Source of the DNA: Fibrobacteria bacterium
GTDB lineage: Bacteria > Fibrobacterota > Fibrobacteria > UBA5070
DNA length: 64,000 nucleotides
NCBI GenBank assembly: GCA_020633825.1
Contig: JACKCV010000004.1
Coordinates: 248,001-312,000, forward strand
Reading direction: 5' to 3'
The notes beneath the pieces were generated by a model, which worked only from the letters and a program-made list of their open reading frames with translations, made no database searches and was not told the origin of the DNA. The position numbers and the translations under genes were made by a program. Of the stretch, positions 1 to 8,502 are shown one piece after another; position 1 is the first letter of the stretch; every line of letters begins with the position of its first letter.

Positions 1-1572
1 GGGCGAGAAACGGCGGGAGCCCTCCCGATCGGAAACGTCCAAACCGACCGACCACCTCGTCCCCCAATCGCCTGAAGGACGGAATTCGGCACCGAGCGTC
101 AGCACCTGCCTCGTCCAGTCCACCGTCCCCATCCAATCCTTCCGCGGATGGGGCACGACCCAGGTCCCCGAGGAATCCGCCCAGTTGAGATCGTCCACGG
201 AGGATCCCGGTCCGGCACCTTTCCACTCGGCCCGGACTTCGGAGAGGAGGGACCAGGATGCGGACAGATCCTGCCGTCTGTTCCAGAGCAGCGCCAGGGA
301 GTTCGGCCCCAGGGGGGAGCCCAGGGGACGGCCGAAATGGACCGGCAGGTTCCGGGGAGCTCCAGGCAGGATGGACGAGGACGCCCCGCCCACCCAGGGC
401 TCGATCCTGGTGGCCTGGAGCCTGTCGAGGGTCTGCGGGCCCGAGACGTCCCGCAGGCGAAGACCGACCCCGAGCGCCCATTTGTTCCCCCATCCGTCGG
501 AGAAGAAGCCCAGGAAATTCTGCAGGTCGTCGAGGAACAATTCCCCCGCGATCTCGATCCCTGGGAGAATTCGCCACGAGGCGTCGAACCCCATCTGGCG
601 GTTGTCCGGGTCTCCCAGGAGGTGTTCGGTCAGGATCACCGGAAAGACGGGAACGAGATAGAGAGGTTCCAGGGGTCGATTCACGGAGACGACCGCTTCG
701 CTCCATGCGACCGCCCAGCTCCTGCCGACCCACCGAAGTCGATGCCCGTAGAGAAGGCGGCGCTCGTCGAAGGCATCCCCGGTCAGGCGCCCCCCCAGGA
801 CCACCGCTTCGATGGGCCCCACCCGTGCGGAGGCTTCGGTCAGGGCGAACGGATCGGCCGTCCCGGACAGGAACAACGGTTCGGGCAAGGGGCCCCACGA
901 AGTCCGCAGCCACCCCGACCGCAACCGGACTCCCAGTGCGGTGGCCTCCAGCCCCCCTTCCAGGCCATCCACGGTCCGTGCCCAGGAAGCTTCCCCGTCG
1001 CCGGCGAACAAGGCGGTCTGGTAGACTCCGCGACGAGGGTCCATCTCCTTGCGCCACAGGGATGCATCGGCGACCTCGGTCCGTTGGAACGGACGAGCCC
1101 ACATCGACGCCTGGTTTCCCAACAGGACATCGACGCGAGGGCGGAGCCGCCCGCCCAGGATCCGGTGGGGGACGCCCGAGGAATCGAAGCGAGTCTCCAC
1201 GTACCCCTCGCCGGCCAGGTCGAGAAGGAGGTGGTCGGTGCGATCCCCGCGATTTGCCGACCAGGCCGGACGCCATCCCCACCCGGCGGGGAAGGAATCC
1301 CGCAAGGCGAGTCTCCGGAGCAGCCGCGCGATGCGAACGGAATCGGTCGGCGCGAGGTCCGTCGAGTCGATGGATTCGAGACAAGCCAGGACCAGTTCCC
1401 CGGGCCAGGGGCGCCGGTCGGGCAGGGAGCACCCATCCCGCCCATCGAGGCGTTCCAGCCAGGGGACGGCCGGATCGTCCTCCGGGAGGGAGGGAAGGAC
1501 CGGCCTCGACGCCGCCGCGGAGATGCACAGGCCAAGGAGAGCCGGCAGGAGGAGTACAGGACGGAAGATCAT
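1..1572 (-). CDS. Wzi-like outer-membrane beta-barrel protein (3' end outside window)
   Basis: The minus frame stays open from ATG 1572 to the window edge, giving 524 residues with no stop. It begins with a Sec signal peptide (MIFRPVLLLPALLGLCISAAA). Residues around 280-340 contain LTEHLLGDPDNRQMGFDASW followed by LPGIEIAGELFLDDLQNF. The pairing of a bound-loop motif with an amphipathic strand is reminiscent of Wzi-like capsule-assembly porins, and the rest alternates polar and apolar residues as a barrel would. The start lies 38 bases after the fliT-like gene, so it may be read through from the fliD operon. The family call rests on pattern resemblance only. Overlapping plus-strand reading frames in this stretch are antisense shadows. 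Confidence 0.55.
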   Translation of the reverse strand, partial: MIFRPVLLLPALLGLCISAAASRPVLPSLPEDDPAVPWLERLDGRDGCSLPDRRPWPGELVLACLESIDSTDLAPTDSVRIARLLRRLALRDSFPAGWGWRPAWSANRGDRTDHLLLDLAGEGYVETRFDSSGVPHRILGGRLRPRVDVLLGNQASMWARPFQRTEVADASLWRKEMDPRRGVYQTALFAGDGEASWARTVDGLEGGLEATALGVRLRSGWLRTSWGPLPEPLFLSGTADPFALTEASARVGPIEAVVLGGRLTGDAFDERRLLYGHRLRWVGRSWAVAWSEAVVSVNRPLEPLYLVPVFPVILTEHLLGDPDNRQMGFDASWRILPGIEIAGELFLDDLQNFLGFFSDGWGNKWALGVGLRLRDVSGPQTLDRLQATRIEPWVGGASSSILPGAPRNLPVHFGRPLGSPLGPNSLALLWNRRQDLSASWSLLSEVRAEWKGAGPGSSVDDLNWADSSGTWVVPHPRKDWMGTVDWTRQVLTLGAEFRPSGDWGTRWSVGLDVSDREGSRRFSP

Positions 1573-1610
1573 CGCCTGTGAAGGTAACCGACCCGAAGCA
1601 ACCCCGGGGT

Positions 1611-2006
1611 TCAGCGCAGGCTCATGCTTCCGTAGGCGCGAGCCGCTCGCATCTTGCGATCCGAATCCGCGGCCTTCCGCCGCCCCTCGTCGATGCGACG
1701 CCGCACGCCGTTTTCCAGTCCGGTCTGGAAGCGGGAAGCCTCCAGGGCGAGGTTGACGAGACGATTCCGGATCGAGAAGACGCGCGCACGCTCCTGTTCC
1801 TTCGGAGCATCCGCTTCCCAGGATTTCCAGAGTTCCTTCATGTCGTCCAGCAGCGGTGCGGCCTGGGCGAGGGCGCGATCACGGGTGTCGAGAAGCATCT
1901 GCAGGCCACCATCGGTGGTCCAGTCTTCGCTCGGCCGGGCGAAGGGCGACCACGTCGCCTCGAGTTTCTCGAGGATTTCGGCGAGACGGTCCGTCAGGTT
2001 CGACAT
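1611..2006 (-). CDS. FliT-like flagellar chaperone candidate
   Basis: A 131-residue, highly charged, all-helical protein begins 4 bases after the fliS stop, so the two are surely co-transcribed. No sequence signature is decisive. The position directly after fliD-fliS is the classical place of fliT, whose product binds FliD as an export chaperone, and size and helical content fit. An Arg/Lys-rich C-terminal stretch (near residues 105-125) could form the helix typical of such chaperones. Function is inferred from position; a lineage-specific flagellar protein is the alternative. Confidence 0.55.
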   Translation of the reverse strand: MSNLTDRLAEILEKLEATWSPFARPSEDWTTDGGLQMLLDTRDRALAQAAPLLDDMKELWKSWEADAPKEQERARVFSIRNRLVNLALEASRFQTGLENGVRRRIDEGRRKAADSDRKMRAARAYGSMSLR

Positions 2007-2010
2007 GGGA

Positions 2011-2430
2011 TCACCCGCGCAAGGCGAAGGAATGGGCCTGTCCGGCGACCACGGAAGGCTGGGTCTTGCGGACGGTCTCGGCCGCGACCTGCCAGGCGCC
2101 CCGGAGCTCCGAAAGCATGGTGCGGACCACGTTGATGCCTTCGTCCATCTTCTGGATGAGGCTTTCGTGGAGCTTCCAGGTCATGAAGTCGTAGAGCTGC
2201 CACAGTTGCTTCGCGATCTCCCCGCCGTTCTCCATGTCCAGGGCGCATGTCAATTCCGCCAGGCCGTCCTGCACCCGCGTCAGGGCCTTCGTCCGGGCCT
2301 CGATGTTGGAGCTCGCTTCGAGCGCTCGATCGCACCACTGGATGCAGTGGTCGTAGACCATCACCACGAGTTTCCCTCGATCGGCGGTCTGGATGGAGGC
2401 GGTGCGGTAGGTCTGGTGCGGATTCAACAT
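2011..2430 (-). CDS. fliS: Flagellin export chaperone FliS
   Basis: This 139-residue protein matches FliS in length and order. It has the N-terminal NPHQTYRTASIQTADRGKL segment, where the YRT and the ..T.D.GKL..M.YD core are diagnostic, followed by helices with the LY.FM pattern (QLYDFMTWKL). FliS binds the C-terminus of flagellin in the cytoplasm and stops premature polymerisation before export. The start has a strong AGGAGG-type ribosome binding site 7 bases upstream. It lies between fliD and the fliT-like gene in one operon. No flagellin gene is present in the window. Confidence 0.93.
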   Translation of the reverse strand: MLNPHQTYRTASIQTADRGKLVVMVYDHCIQWCDRALEASSNIEARTKALTRVQDGLAELTCALDMENGGEIAKQLWQLYDFMTWKLHESLIQKMDEGINVVRTMLSELRGAWQVAAETVRKTQPSVVAGQAHSFALRG

Positions 2431-2446
2431 GACTGATTCCTCCTGT

Positions 2447-4465
2447 TCATCCGATGGAGCCGATTTGGGACATGAAGGCCGCGCTCTGCGCCTTCATGCG
2501 GAGCATGGCCTGTTCGAGGGCGCTGAACTGGCTGACCAATCCCTCGCGATAGGAATCCACCCTCGATTGGGCGGTCGACACCTGTTTGCCATATTCCGTC
2601 ACCTGGTTCTGGACCGCGGTCTTGGCGTCCCGAAGCAGACCTCCGACACCCGTGGCGTCGTTGTAGAACTGCTCGATCATCCCCGCGATCCCGCGGTTCA
2701 AGGTCGCGGTGAAGGGCGAAAGAGTCGAGGGAGCCGTGATGCCGAGGCCTTCGATGTCCCCTTCGCCGCCCATCAGGACATCCCCGTTCCTCGTGACCGA
2801 GACGCCATCGATGGTGTTCGCACCGGGATCGACGGACCATGTTCCGGACTTCGTCCGCTGGGTCCAGCCGCCGACCGTGGCCGAGGAGTCGCTGGTCCAG
2901 GCGGAATTGGAGAACAACCGCCGCATCCCGTCGAAATCCGTGTTCATGGCCTTCTGGAACTTGTCGGCGTCGAGGGTGAGGGATCCGTCGCTCTTGTTGG
3001 TGGTGATTCCGATGCTGGCGAAGGAGGTGTAGGAGGTCTTCTCCGAGAGGCGCGAAAGTTCGCTGGTCATCATGGTCTGGAGGGTCGATTTCAGGCTCTG
3101 GACGGCCGATTGGCCGGTGAACTCCCCCGGGACGTAGCTGCGGACGGTCTGCCCGTTGGCGTCCTTGGTCTCCTTGATTTCGGCGGTGCTCTTCTGCTTG
3201 ATGAAGCTCATCAGGCCGTTGTACGAGTCGAGAAAGCCCTGGACCTTGTTCTTGATCCCTTCGTCGTCGCGCTTCAGGGTGAGCTGGATCGCGGGATCGG
3301 TGTCGGCACTGACGTTCTTCAGGACCACCTTGGCCCCGGAAAGGGTGTCCTCGTCGGTGTTGCTCGCCGAGGAGACGGCCAATCCGTTCAACGTGTAGAA
3401 GGCCATCTTGCCTTCCGCCACGACATTGGCGAAGGATCTCTGGTCGGAGGACCCTCCGAGTTCGAGGGTGCCGGTGGACCCCGCTGTCATGGAAAGGGTG
3501 AAATCGATGGGGTTCCCCGAAGCATTGGTCGCGACCAGGCGCCCCGAGGAATCCACGGAAACGGTGGCTCCGAGCTGGGTCCCCAGCCAGGTGGCGAGAT
3601 CCCCCATGGTGGCATCGGCGAGGGAGCCCGCCCCGTTGAAGGTCAGTCCGGAAATCGGATTGCCCGCGGAATCGGTGCCATCCAGGGTGATGGAATCCCC
3701 CGCTCCGATGTTGTTGGCCCCGACCCCGGTGAACATCTCGGAAAATTTCGTGGCGGCGGTGGCCGCCCCCCCGACGATCTGGCGGAGGGCGAAATCCGCC
3801 GCACGGGTCTGGGTCCCGGACGTCACGATGCCCAAGGCGGCCCCGACATCGTCGGTTCCGGAGCTCGTCATGGTGAAGGTGTCCACCCCGGCATCGACGG
3901 AAGTGAGCATCAGGCGCACATCGCCGGGACCGATGGTGATCAGGGTCGCGGAAACCCCCGCGTTGTCGGCGGAATTGATCTTCGAAGCGATGTCCTTGAG
4001 GGTGTCCCCGGGACGAATGGTGACATCGACCGTGGGCTTGGTGGGATCGGCCTCCACGGCGGCCTGGCTCCGGGAGAAGGTCAAGGTGCCATCGAGGGCG
4101 AGGTCGGTGGTCGAGGAGGCGAACTTCCCGGAGGTCACTTTCCAACTCGAGGCGAGCTGCTGGACCCTCACTTCGAAGGAGCCTTCCAGGCCTTCCGTTC
4201 CTCCGGTGAGTTCCACCGTTTCGGCATCCGAGGAGGTCGACTTGTAGAGGTCGAAGTCCTTCATGTCGTTCAGGTCGCGCGCCAAGGCGGCGAAACCCAT
4301 GAATTTGCTCTGGAGATCCCCCAAGGCGGAAAGCGTTGCTTGGCTGGTGGACTGCCTCTTCTGGACCGCCACGACCTTCTGCTGCTCGATGGAGGTCAAG
4401 CCATCGATCAGCGAATTCGTGTCCAGACCCGAAACGAGCCCTCCCACCGAAAACGAAGAAGACAT
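2447..4465 (-). CDS. fliD: Flagellar hook-associated protein 2 (filament cap) FliD
   Basis: FliD is the filament cap that helps flagellin fold into the growing filament. The 672-residue product has the conserved N-terminus (VGGLVSGLDTNSLIDGL, then helical D0/D1) and a long variable central region rich in Ser/Thr/Gly (roughly 100-400). The C-terminal coiled-coil half ends in QSRVDSYREGLVSQFSALEQ, the signature end of FliD. It heads the fliD-fliS-fliT operon behind a -24/-12 promoter. The length is above the common 450-500 residues, from expansion of the surface-exposed middle domains. Two Hin-like IN_D motifs (GDTLKDIASKIN) are visible. Confidence 0.95.
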   Translation of the reverse strand: MSSSFSVGGLVSGLDTNSLIDGLTSIEQQKVVAVQKRQSTSQATLSALGDLQSKFMGFAALARDLNDMKDFDLYKSTSSDAETVELTGGTEGLEGSFEVRVQQLASSWKVTSGKFASSTTDLALDGTLTFSRSQAAVEADPTKPTVDVTIRPGDTLKDIASKINSADNAGVSATLITIGPGDVRLMLTSVDAGVDTFTMTSSGTDDVGAALGIVTSGTQTRAADFALRQIVGGAATAATKFSEMFTGVGANNIGAGDSITLDGTDSAGNPISGLTFNGAGSLADATMGDLATWLGTQLGATVSVDSSGRLVATNASGNPIDFTLSMTAGSTGTLELGGSSDQRSFANVVAEGKMAFYTLNGLAVSSASNTDEDTLSGAKVVLKNVSADTDPAIQLTLKRDDEGIKNKVQGFLDSYNGLMSFIKQKSTAEIKETKDANGQTVRSYVPGEFTGQSAVQSLKSTLQTMMTSELSRLSEKTSYTSFASIGITTNKSDGSLTLDADKFQKAMNTDFDGMRRLFSNSAWTSDSSATVGGWTQRTKSGTWSVDPGANTIDGVSVTRNGDVLMGGEGDIEGLGITAPSTLSPFTATLNRGIAGMIEQFYNDATGVGGLLRDAKTAVQNQVTEYGKQVSTAQSRVDSYREGLVSQFSALEQAMLRMKAQSAAFMSQIGSIG

Positions 4466-4530
4466 GGACCCCCCCTTTCTCCATCCTACCTGATTCCCTT
4501 ATCGGAATCCGAAGACGGCAACTTGAGGAA

Positions 4531-4546
4531 AGCAAGAGCGGTGCCG
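4531..4546 (-). promoter_or_regulatory. Sigma-54-type -24/-12 promoter for fliD-fliS-fliT
   Basis: On the minus strand the sequence is CGGCACCGCTCTTGCT. It places GG and GC exactly 10 bases apart and differs from the TGGCACG-N4-TTGCW consensus only at the first T and at the G after CAC. Transcription would begin near 4520, about 55 bases before the fliD ATG. A matching element precedes the other flagellar operon at 24190. Confidence 0.72.
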
Positions 4547-4640
4547 AACATTCCGTCGGCGCGAGGAGCCCAAGCCGCGGAGAAACTGGGCAAGTCCTCC
4601 CCTCCTTCCGCCGCTCCATGCAGAAATATCTGCCTGGCTA

Positions 4641-4669
4641 TTGACTTTGGAAGCTTTTGGAGCGAGATT
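4641..4669 (+). promoter_or_regulatory. Possible sigma-70-type promoter of the sigma factor gene
   Basis: TTGACT (5 of 6 to the -35 consensus) is followed after 17 bases by GAGATT, a poor -10 match. It lies in the 284-base divergent gap between fliD and the sigma factor gene, about 80 bases before the chosen GTG. Weak support. Confidence 0.3.
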
Positions 4670-4749
4670 CCCCTCTCGTTGGGGGGATTGCGACCTCGCG
4701 GTTCGGCCGGTCTGCCCCCCCCTACTCACACGACAGGAGAGGACCTCAG

Positions 4750-5577
4750 GTGGATAGTTCCGACGATACCCTTCGCCGGTATTTGGATGACATTCGCAAG
4801 ACCCAGCCCATCGACCGCAAGGCGGAACAGCTCCTCTTCCGGAAACTCGACCCCAAGGACCCGAATTACAACGACCGGGACGCTCGCCGCGCCCGGGAAA
4901 TGCTGATTCGCGCCAACATGCGCTTCGTCCTGAAGGTGGCTCTCCAGTATCGCGGCTGCCCCATCCCCCTCCCGGACCTGGTCTCGGAAGGCGCCATGGG
5001 GCTCATTCGCGCCATCGAAAGCTTCGATCACAGCCGTGGACTGAAGTTCATTTCCTACGCCGTCTGGTGGATCAAAGCGTACATCACCCGCGCCATCAAC
5101 GAGCAGGGCAGCCTGATCCGCTTGCCTGCCAACCAGCATCTTCGTGTCCGCAGGGCGCTGAAGAACAAGAGCAAGGGTGAAGAACTCACCGACGAGATTC
5201 GCGAACTGATCCAGCTCGGCGAGGCCGGAATTTCCTTCGACGCTCCTCTCAAGGCCGATACCAAGACCACCTACCAGGAGGTTTTGGCCGATCCTCGAGC
5301 CGCCAACCCCGAAAACGACGCCGAGATCAACTCCGTGGAGACCATGGCCCACGAACTCCTGGGGGAACTTCCCAAGCGCGAAGCCGATGTTCTCAAGGGA
5401 CTTTTCGGCATCAACCACGAGGCTCCCCAGACCCTCCGCGAGGTCGGCGAGAGCCTCCAGATCAGCCACGAACGCGTGCGCCAGCTCCGAGATCAGGCCC
5501 TGCGCCGCATCAAGAAAGCTCGCAATCGCGAGGTCCTTCGGGAGAAGTACGAGGCCTACATCGCCGCCTTGGGGTGA
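4750..5577 (+). CDS. Short primary-type sigma-70 factor (RpoD/RpoS-like)
   Basis: The product is a 275-residue sigma-70-family factor carrying regions 1.2 to 4.2 and no region 1.1. Region 1.2 begins at DDTLRRYLDDIRKTQPI. Region 2 includes ANMRFVLKVALQYRGC and LKFISYAVWWIKAYITRAI, the core-binding and -10-melting helices. Region 4 has the helix-turn-helix SLQISHERVRQLRDQALRRI near the C-terminus. GTG 4750 was chosen because AGGAGAGG ends 6 bases upstream and the product then starts right before region 1.2; ATG 4657 would add 31 unconserved residues. A short form of this kind fits the main sigma factor of Fibrobacter relatives, although a stationary-phase role cannot be excluded. Confidence 0.9.
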   Translation: MDSSDDTLRRYLDDIRKTQPIDRKAEQLLFRKLDPKDPNYNDRDARRAREMLIRANMRFVLKVALQYRGCPIPLPDLVSEGAMGLIRAIESFDHSRGLKFISYAVWWIKAYITRAINEQGSLIRLPANQHLRVRRALKNKSKGEELTDEIRELIQLGEAGISFDAPLKADTKTTYQEVLADPRAANPENDAEINSVETMAHELLGELPKREADVLKGLFGINHEAPQTLREVGESLQISHERVRQLRDQALRRIKKARNREVLREKYEAYIAALG

Positions 5578-5606
5578 TCTCCCTCGAACACGGTCGATCC
5601 ACTTGC

Positions 5607-5646
5607 GCCCTTGGCCGGTCCCTCCGAAGCCAAGGGCTTTTTGTTT
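5607..5646 (+). terminator. Rho-independent terminator after the sigma factor gene
   Basis: A perfect 9-bp stem GCCCTTGGC (5607-5615) pairs with GCCAAGGGC (5629-5637) across a 13-base loop. TTTTTGTTTT follows. It begins 30 bases after the sigma factor stop and separates that gene from mutY. Confidence 0.88.
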
Positions 5647-5733
5647 TCCTATTCGGGGGATTCGGGAACCCGGGCCGTGGAGGGTCGAGTCTCCCCTCGC
5701 CGGGAAAACTTCCAGATTTCGAAACCGAGGGAG

Positions 5734-6753
5734 ATGCGCTCCGTGACCGACCTTCCGATGCAAGCCCCCCTTTCCCTGGAGCGGTGGTTCTCGAGTCGCC
5801 GGAGGGACCTTCCATGGCGCACCCCGCCGGGAGTTCCCCGAGATCCTTGGCAGACCTTGCTGTCGGAGACCATGAGCCAACAGACGCGCCTGGAGGTGGT
5901 GGTTCCGCGTTTCGAACAATGGCTTGCACTCTGGCCCTCGGTCGAGGAATTTTCCCGTTCGCAGGAAGAGGATGCCCTGGCCGCCTGGGCAGGCCTCGGG
6001 TACTACAGCCGGGTGCGGAACCTGCTGCGATGCGCCCGGATCCTCGCGCAGGAGGGCTGGCCTCGCTTTGCGCATCAACTGAGGAAACTCCCCGGCGTCG
6101 GTCCCTATACGGCGGCCGCCATCGCCAGCTTCGCCTTCGGTGAACAGGTTCCGATGATCGATGGCAATGTCCTGCGAGTTCTGTCCCGGGTCGGGGCCAT
6201 CGCGGGGGACCTCCACGGAGGACCAGGAAAACGGCGCCTGGAGGCCGCGGCGACCGCCTGGATCTCCGGGCGGGATGCGGCCGTGGTCAACGAGGCCACG
6301 ATGGAGCTCGGAGCCTTGGTCTGCCTTCCGCGTTCCCCGATGTGCCACTCCTGCCCCCTGGCGGAAACCTGTCGGGCCTGTCGCGATGGGCAGCCCGAGC
6401 GCTTCCCGCAACCGAAACCACGCAGGGAGGCCACGGACCTGGAAGCGGAGGTCCTGGTCCTGATCAACGAGGACCGCATCCTCCTCCGACGCGCGGGAGC
6501 CGGGGAGCTCCTGAAGGGGCATTGGACGCTTCCGGAGAGGTCGCAGCTTCGACTCGAGACCCCACCCGACGATTGCGGCCTCGTTCGCCACGCCATCACC
6601 CACCACCGAATCCGTTGGCGCATCCTTCGATCTCGCGAGAGGCTGGGCCGGATTCCCGACGGCATGGAATGGTGCCCTCGCCCCCTGCTCCCGACCCGCC
6701 TGGTCTCCTCCCTGCCCCGCAAGGCCCTCGAACAAGCAGGTGTCCCGATCTGA
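5734..6753 (+). CDS. mutY: A/G-specific adenine glycosylase MutY
   Basis: MutY removes adenine mispaired with 8-oxoguanine. The catalytic Glu lies in TLLSETMSQQT, the helix-hairpin-helix is RKLPGVGPYTAAAIASFAF, and the Asp that activates water is in MIDGNVLRVLSR. The iron-sulfur ligands follow the exact C-X6-C-X2-C-X5-C spacing in CLPRSPMCHSCPLAETC. A C-terminal NUDIX-like domain for 8-oxoG recognition occupies roughly residues 235-335. ATG 5734 and GTG 5743 are both possible starts; GTG has better spacing from the GAGGGAG motif at 5727-5733. The product is about 339 residues, normal for the family. The gene stands alone between a terminator and a convergent operon. Confidence 0.95.
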   Translation: MRSVTDLPMQAPLSLERWFSSRRRDLPWRTPPGVPRDPWQTLLSETMSQQTRLEVVVPRFEQWLALWPSVEEFSRSQEEDALAAWAGLGYYSRVRNLLRCARILAQEGWPRFAHQLRKLPGVGPYTAAAIASFAFGEQVPMIDGNVLRVLSRVGAIAGDLHGGPGKRRLEAAATAWISGRDAAVVNEATMELGALVCLPRSPMCHSCPLAETCRACRDGQPERFPQPKPRREATDLEAEVLVLINEDRILLRRAGAGELLKGHWTLPERSQLRLETPPDDCGLVRHAITHHRIRWRILRSRERLGRIPDGMEWCPRPLLPTRLVSSLPRKALEQAGVPI

Positions 6754-6770
6754 ATCCAGACCTTCTCCGA

Positions 6771-6798
6771 TCGATCCCCCAGCCCTGCGGGCGATCGA
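6771..6798. terminator. Possible bidirectional hairpin between mutY and the Mla-like operon
   Basis: TCGATCCCC (6771-6779) can pair with GGGCGATCGA (6789-6798), with one bulged base. It lies in the 63-base gap between two convergent genes. There is no T run, so any terminator role is inferred from position. Confidence 0.35.
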
Positions 6799-6816
6799 CG
6801 AACTCGTGAGCGGGGT

Positions 6817-8502
6817 TCAGGCTCCGAAGGAGAATCGCAACAGGGACTGGAGACTGTAGGGGTACCGGTGGATCACACCTTCATCGAGGCTGCGCTTGAC
6901 GGTGTACCGCAGATCCGCCGTCAGGTGTCGTGTCAGATGGAGGCTCAAGACGGAAGTCATGGTGAACTCCATCCGGTCCCGGGGCCAGAGGCTCCAGAAG
7001 GCTCCGGGACTCATGGTGAGACTGGCCGAGGAGCCCAGCCGTGCCCGGAGGTCCCCTGTGGCCTCGAACCCGGTCCCGTGCTCGAACACGGCCTGTTCCA
7101 TGACGATGGCGTTGGTGATGTTCGCCAGGGAATCGACGCCCCAAAGCTCCTGCTGCAAGGACGGATTCTCCAGATCCTTCTGGAAGTAGGAGCCGAAGGG
7201 GATCACCTGTCGCGATGCGACACCCGCCTGGAGCGAAACCTCCAAAGCCGGAAATTGCAGGGCCTCGATGTTCAAGCCCAACCCTTCCCGCAGTTCCAGA
7301 GGAGCCAGAGGGGACGCGTACTGCCAGTACTGCCCTCCTTCGGCCCTTCGGGTCAACCGCCCCGATTCCGGATCCCGCACGTAGAGGCGAAGCGGATCGG
7401 TGGTCGAGGACAGGTCGATGTTCGCGGGAAACAGATGGCTGGTCCCCACCAGGCGACCGTAGGGGCCGATCCGGGGTGTGACGCGACGAACCGTGAAGAC
7501 CTGCGTGGAAATCTCGTCGGGCGACACCTTCCAGCCATCGGAACCCACCATCGCCGCACCACCGACGAACTGGAGACGCGCGCTGCTCAGCCACACATCC
7601 GTCTCCTTGCGGGCCCGCAGCTGGGTGACTCCCGTGATGTTGGTCGTGGTCCTCAGATTGCTCTGGCGTGCCAACTTTTCCCGCGTCCAGGCCAGGCTGC
7701 CGCCGATGTCGGCACCGAATCTCCAGCGATCGCGCCCACTCTCCGTGGCCACTTCCGTGATGCGTCCACCTCCGACCACGCGATCCTCGTCCATGACCAG
7801 GGTGTACTCGACCCACTCCCCCGCGATCAATCGCACGGTGACGAAATTGGTCAAGTCGTCGGTTCCCGCCGCCAATCCGGTGAGCTTGTACACCCCCGGC
7901 GGCAGGATCCATGTGGGGAGATCGACGAGGCGATCCTCCGTCTGCCCGAAACCTTCCCCGTATCCCTGGAAACGATCCTGTCGGATGAGTTTGTATTCCC
8001 CGCGCAGATACTGTCGCTCGGGGGAAATGGTTGCGACGGTCAATCCGCACCAGGGGATGGGAGGGACCGTGGTCTCGCCGTCCCGGACCTCCACGGGAAT
8101 CTCCAGGCGCTGATCCTCCGCACCGGAGCCGAAACGAATCCGGTACGATCCCGGCTGGAGTCGGATCCGTTTTCCCGTGCTCCCCAAGGCGACGACTTCG
8201 TCCTTGTCGTCCAGGACGCTCACGCGGGGTTCGAGACGTCCATGGGTCATGGAAGGCACGAAAATGGCACCTTCCCCGATCCCCAGGAGGACCTCGTCGG
8301 CCTCCAGTTGTTCCTCGATCCGAGGTGCCGGCCAGGCCCCGATGGCATCGGGAGCGCCACGCTCCACGGGAGGGGCGTTCAGATGGGCGGCGCTATCCCC
8401 CCATGCCGGTGGCAGATCTCGAATGTCCACCCCCGGCAATTCCGGGGACGGCCCAGCCCACAGAAGGGACGCCGCGATCCAGGAAATCCCGGAGGGGATC
8501 AC
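6817..8502 (-). CDS. Uncharacterised envelope protein with PEGA-like repeats and C-terminal barrel, end of Mla-like operon
   Basis: This 561-residue protein has a signal peptide (VIPSGISWIAASLLWAG). Residues about 110-260 hold two Ig-like segments with PEGA-type turns (LQPGSYRIRFGSG and LPPGVYKLTGLAAG). From about residue 275 to the end come alternating amphipathic strands, as in an outer-membrane barrel, with faint DUF3078 resemblance. GTG 8502 overlaps the stop of the preceding lipoprotein gene (GTGA), so the two are translationally coupled. As the last gene of an MlaE/F/D/lipoprotein operon without an MlaA homologue, it is a good candidate for the outer-membrane partner. I do not recognise a named family for the full length. 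Confidence 0.75.
   Translation of the reverse strand: MIPSGISWIAASLLWAGPSPELPGVDIRDLPPAWGDSAAHLNAPPVERGAPDAIGAWPAPRIEEQLEADEVLLGIGEGAIFVPSMTHGRLEPRVSVLDDKDEVVALGSTGKRIRLQPGSYRIRFGSGAEDQRLEIPVEVRDGETTVPPIPWCGLTVATISPERQYLRGEYKLIRQDRFQGYGEGFGQTEDRLVDLPTWILPPGVYKLTGLAAGTDDLTNFVTVRLIAGEWVEYTLVMDEDRVVGGGRITEVATESGRDRWRFGADIGGSLAWTREKLARQSNLRTTTNITGVTQLRARKETDVWLSSARLQFVGGAAMVGSDGWKVSPDEISTQVFTVRRVTPRIGPYGRLVGTSHLFPANIDLSSTTDPLRLYVRDPESGRLTRRAEGGQYWQYASPLAPLELREGLGLNIEALQFPALEVSLQAGVASRQVIPFGSYFQKDLENPSLQQELWGVDSLANITNAIVMEQAVFEHGTGFEATGDLRARLGSSASLTMSPGAFWSLWPRDRMEFTMTSVLSLHLTRHLTADLRYTVKRSLDEGVIHRYPYSLQSLLRFSFGA

Noticed and set aside
1600..1611. Palindrome AACCCCGGGGTT after the fliT-like gene as terminator
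   Set aside because: It has no loop and no T run, and the next gene on the strand begins 28 bases further on.
148..2436. Several long plus-strand frames (148-1581, 258-2135, 1654-2436)
   Set aside because: They are antisense to the Wzi-like, fliT-like and fliS genes; the products are low-complexity Arg/Pro/Gly text caused by high GC.
2424..4906. Frames 2424-4619 (minus) and 2429-4906 (plus) over fliD
   Set aside because: They lie in other frames of fliD, which has clear family motifs; their translations have biased composition and no domain.
4726..6735. A 669-codon minus frame opposite the sigma factor and mutY
   Set aside because: Both plus-strand genes are certain; the antisense product is GC shadow and spans a terminator.
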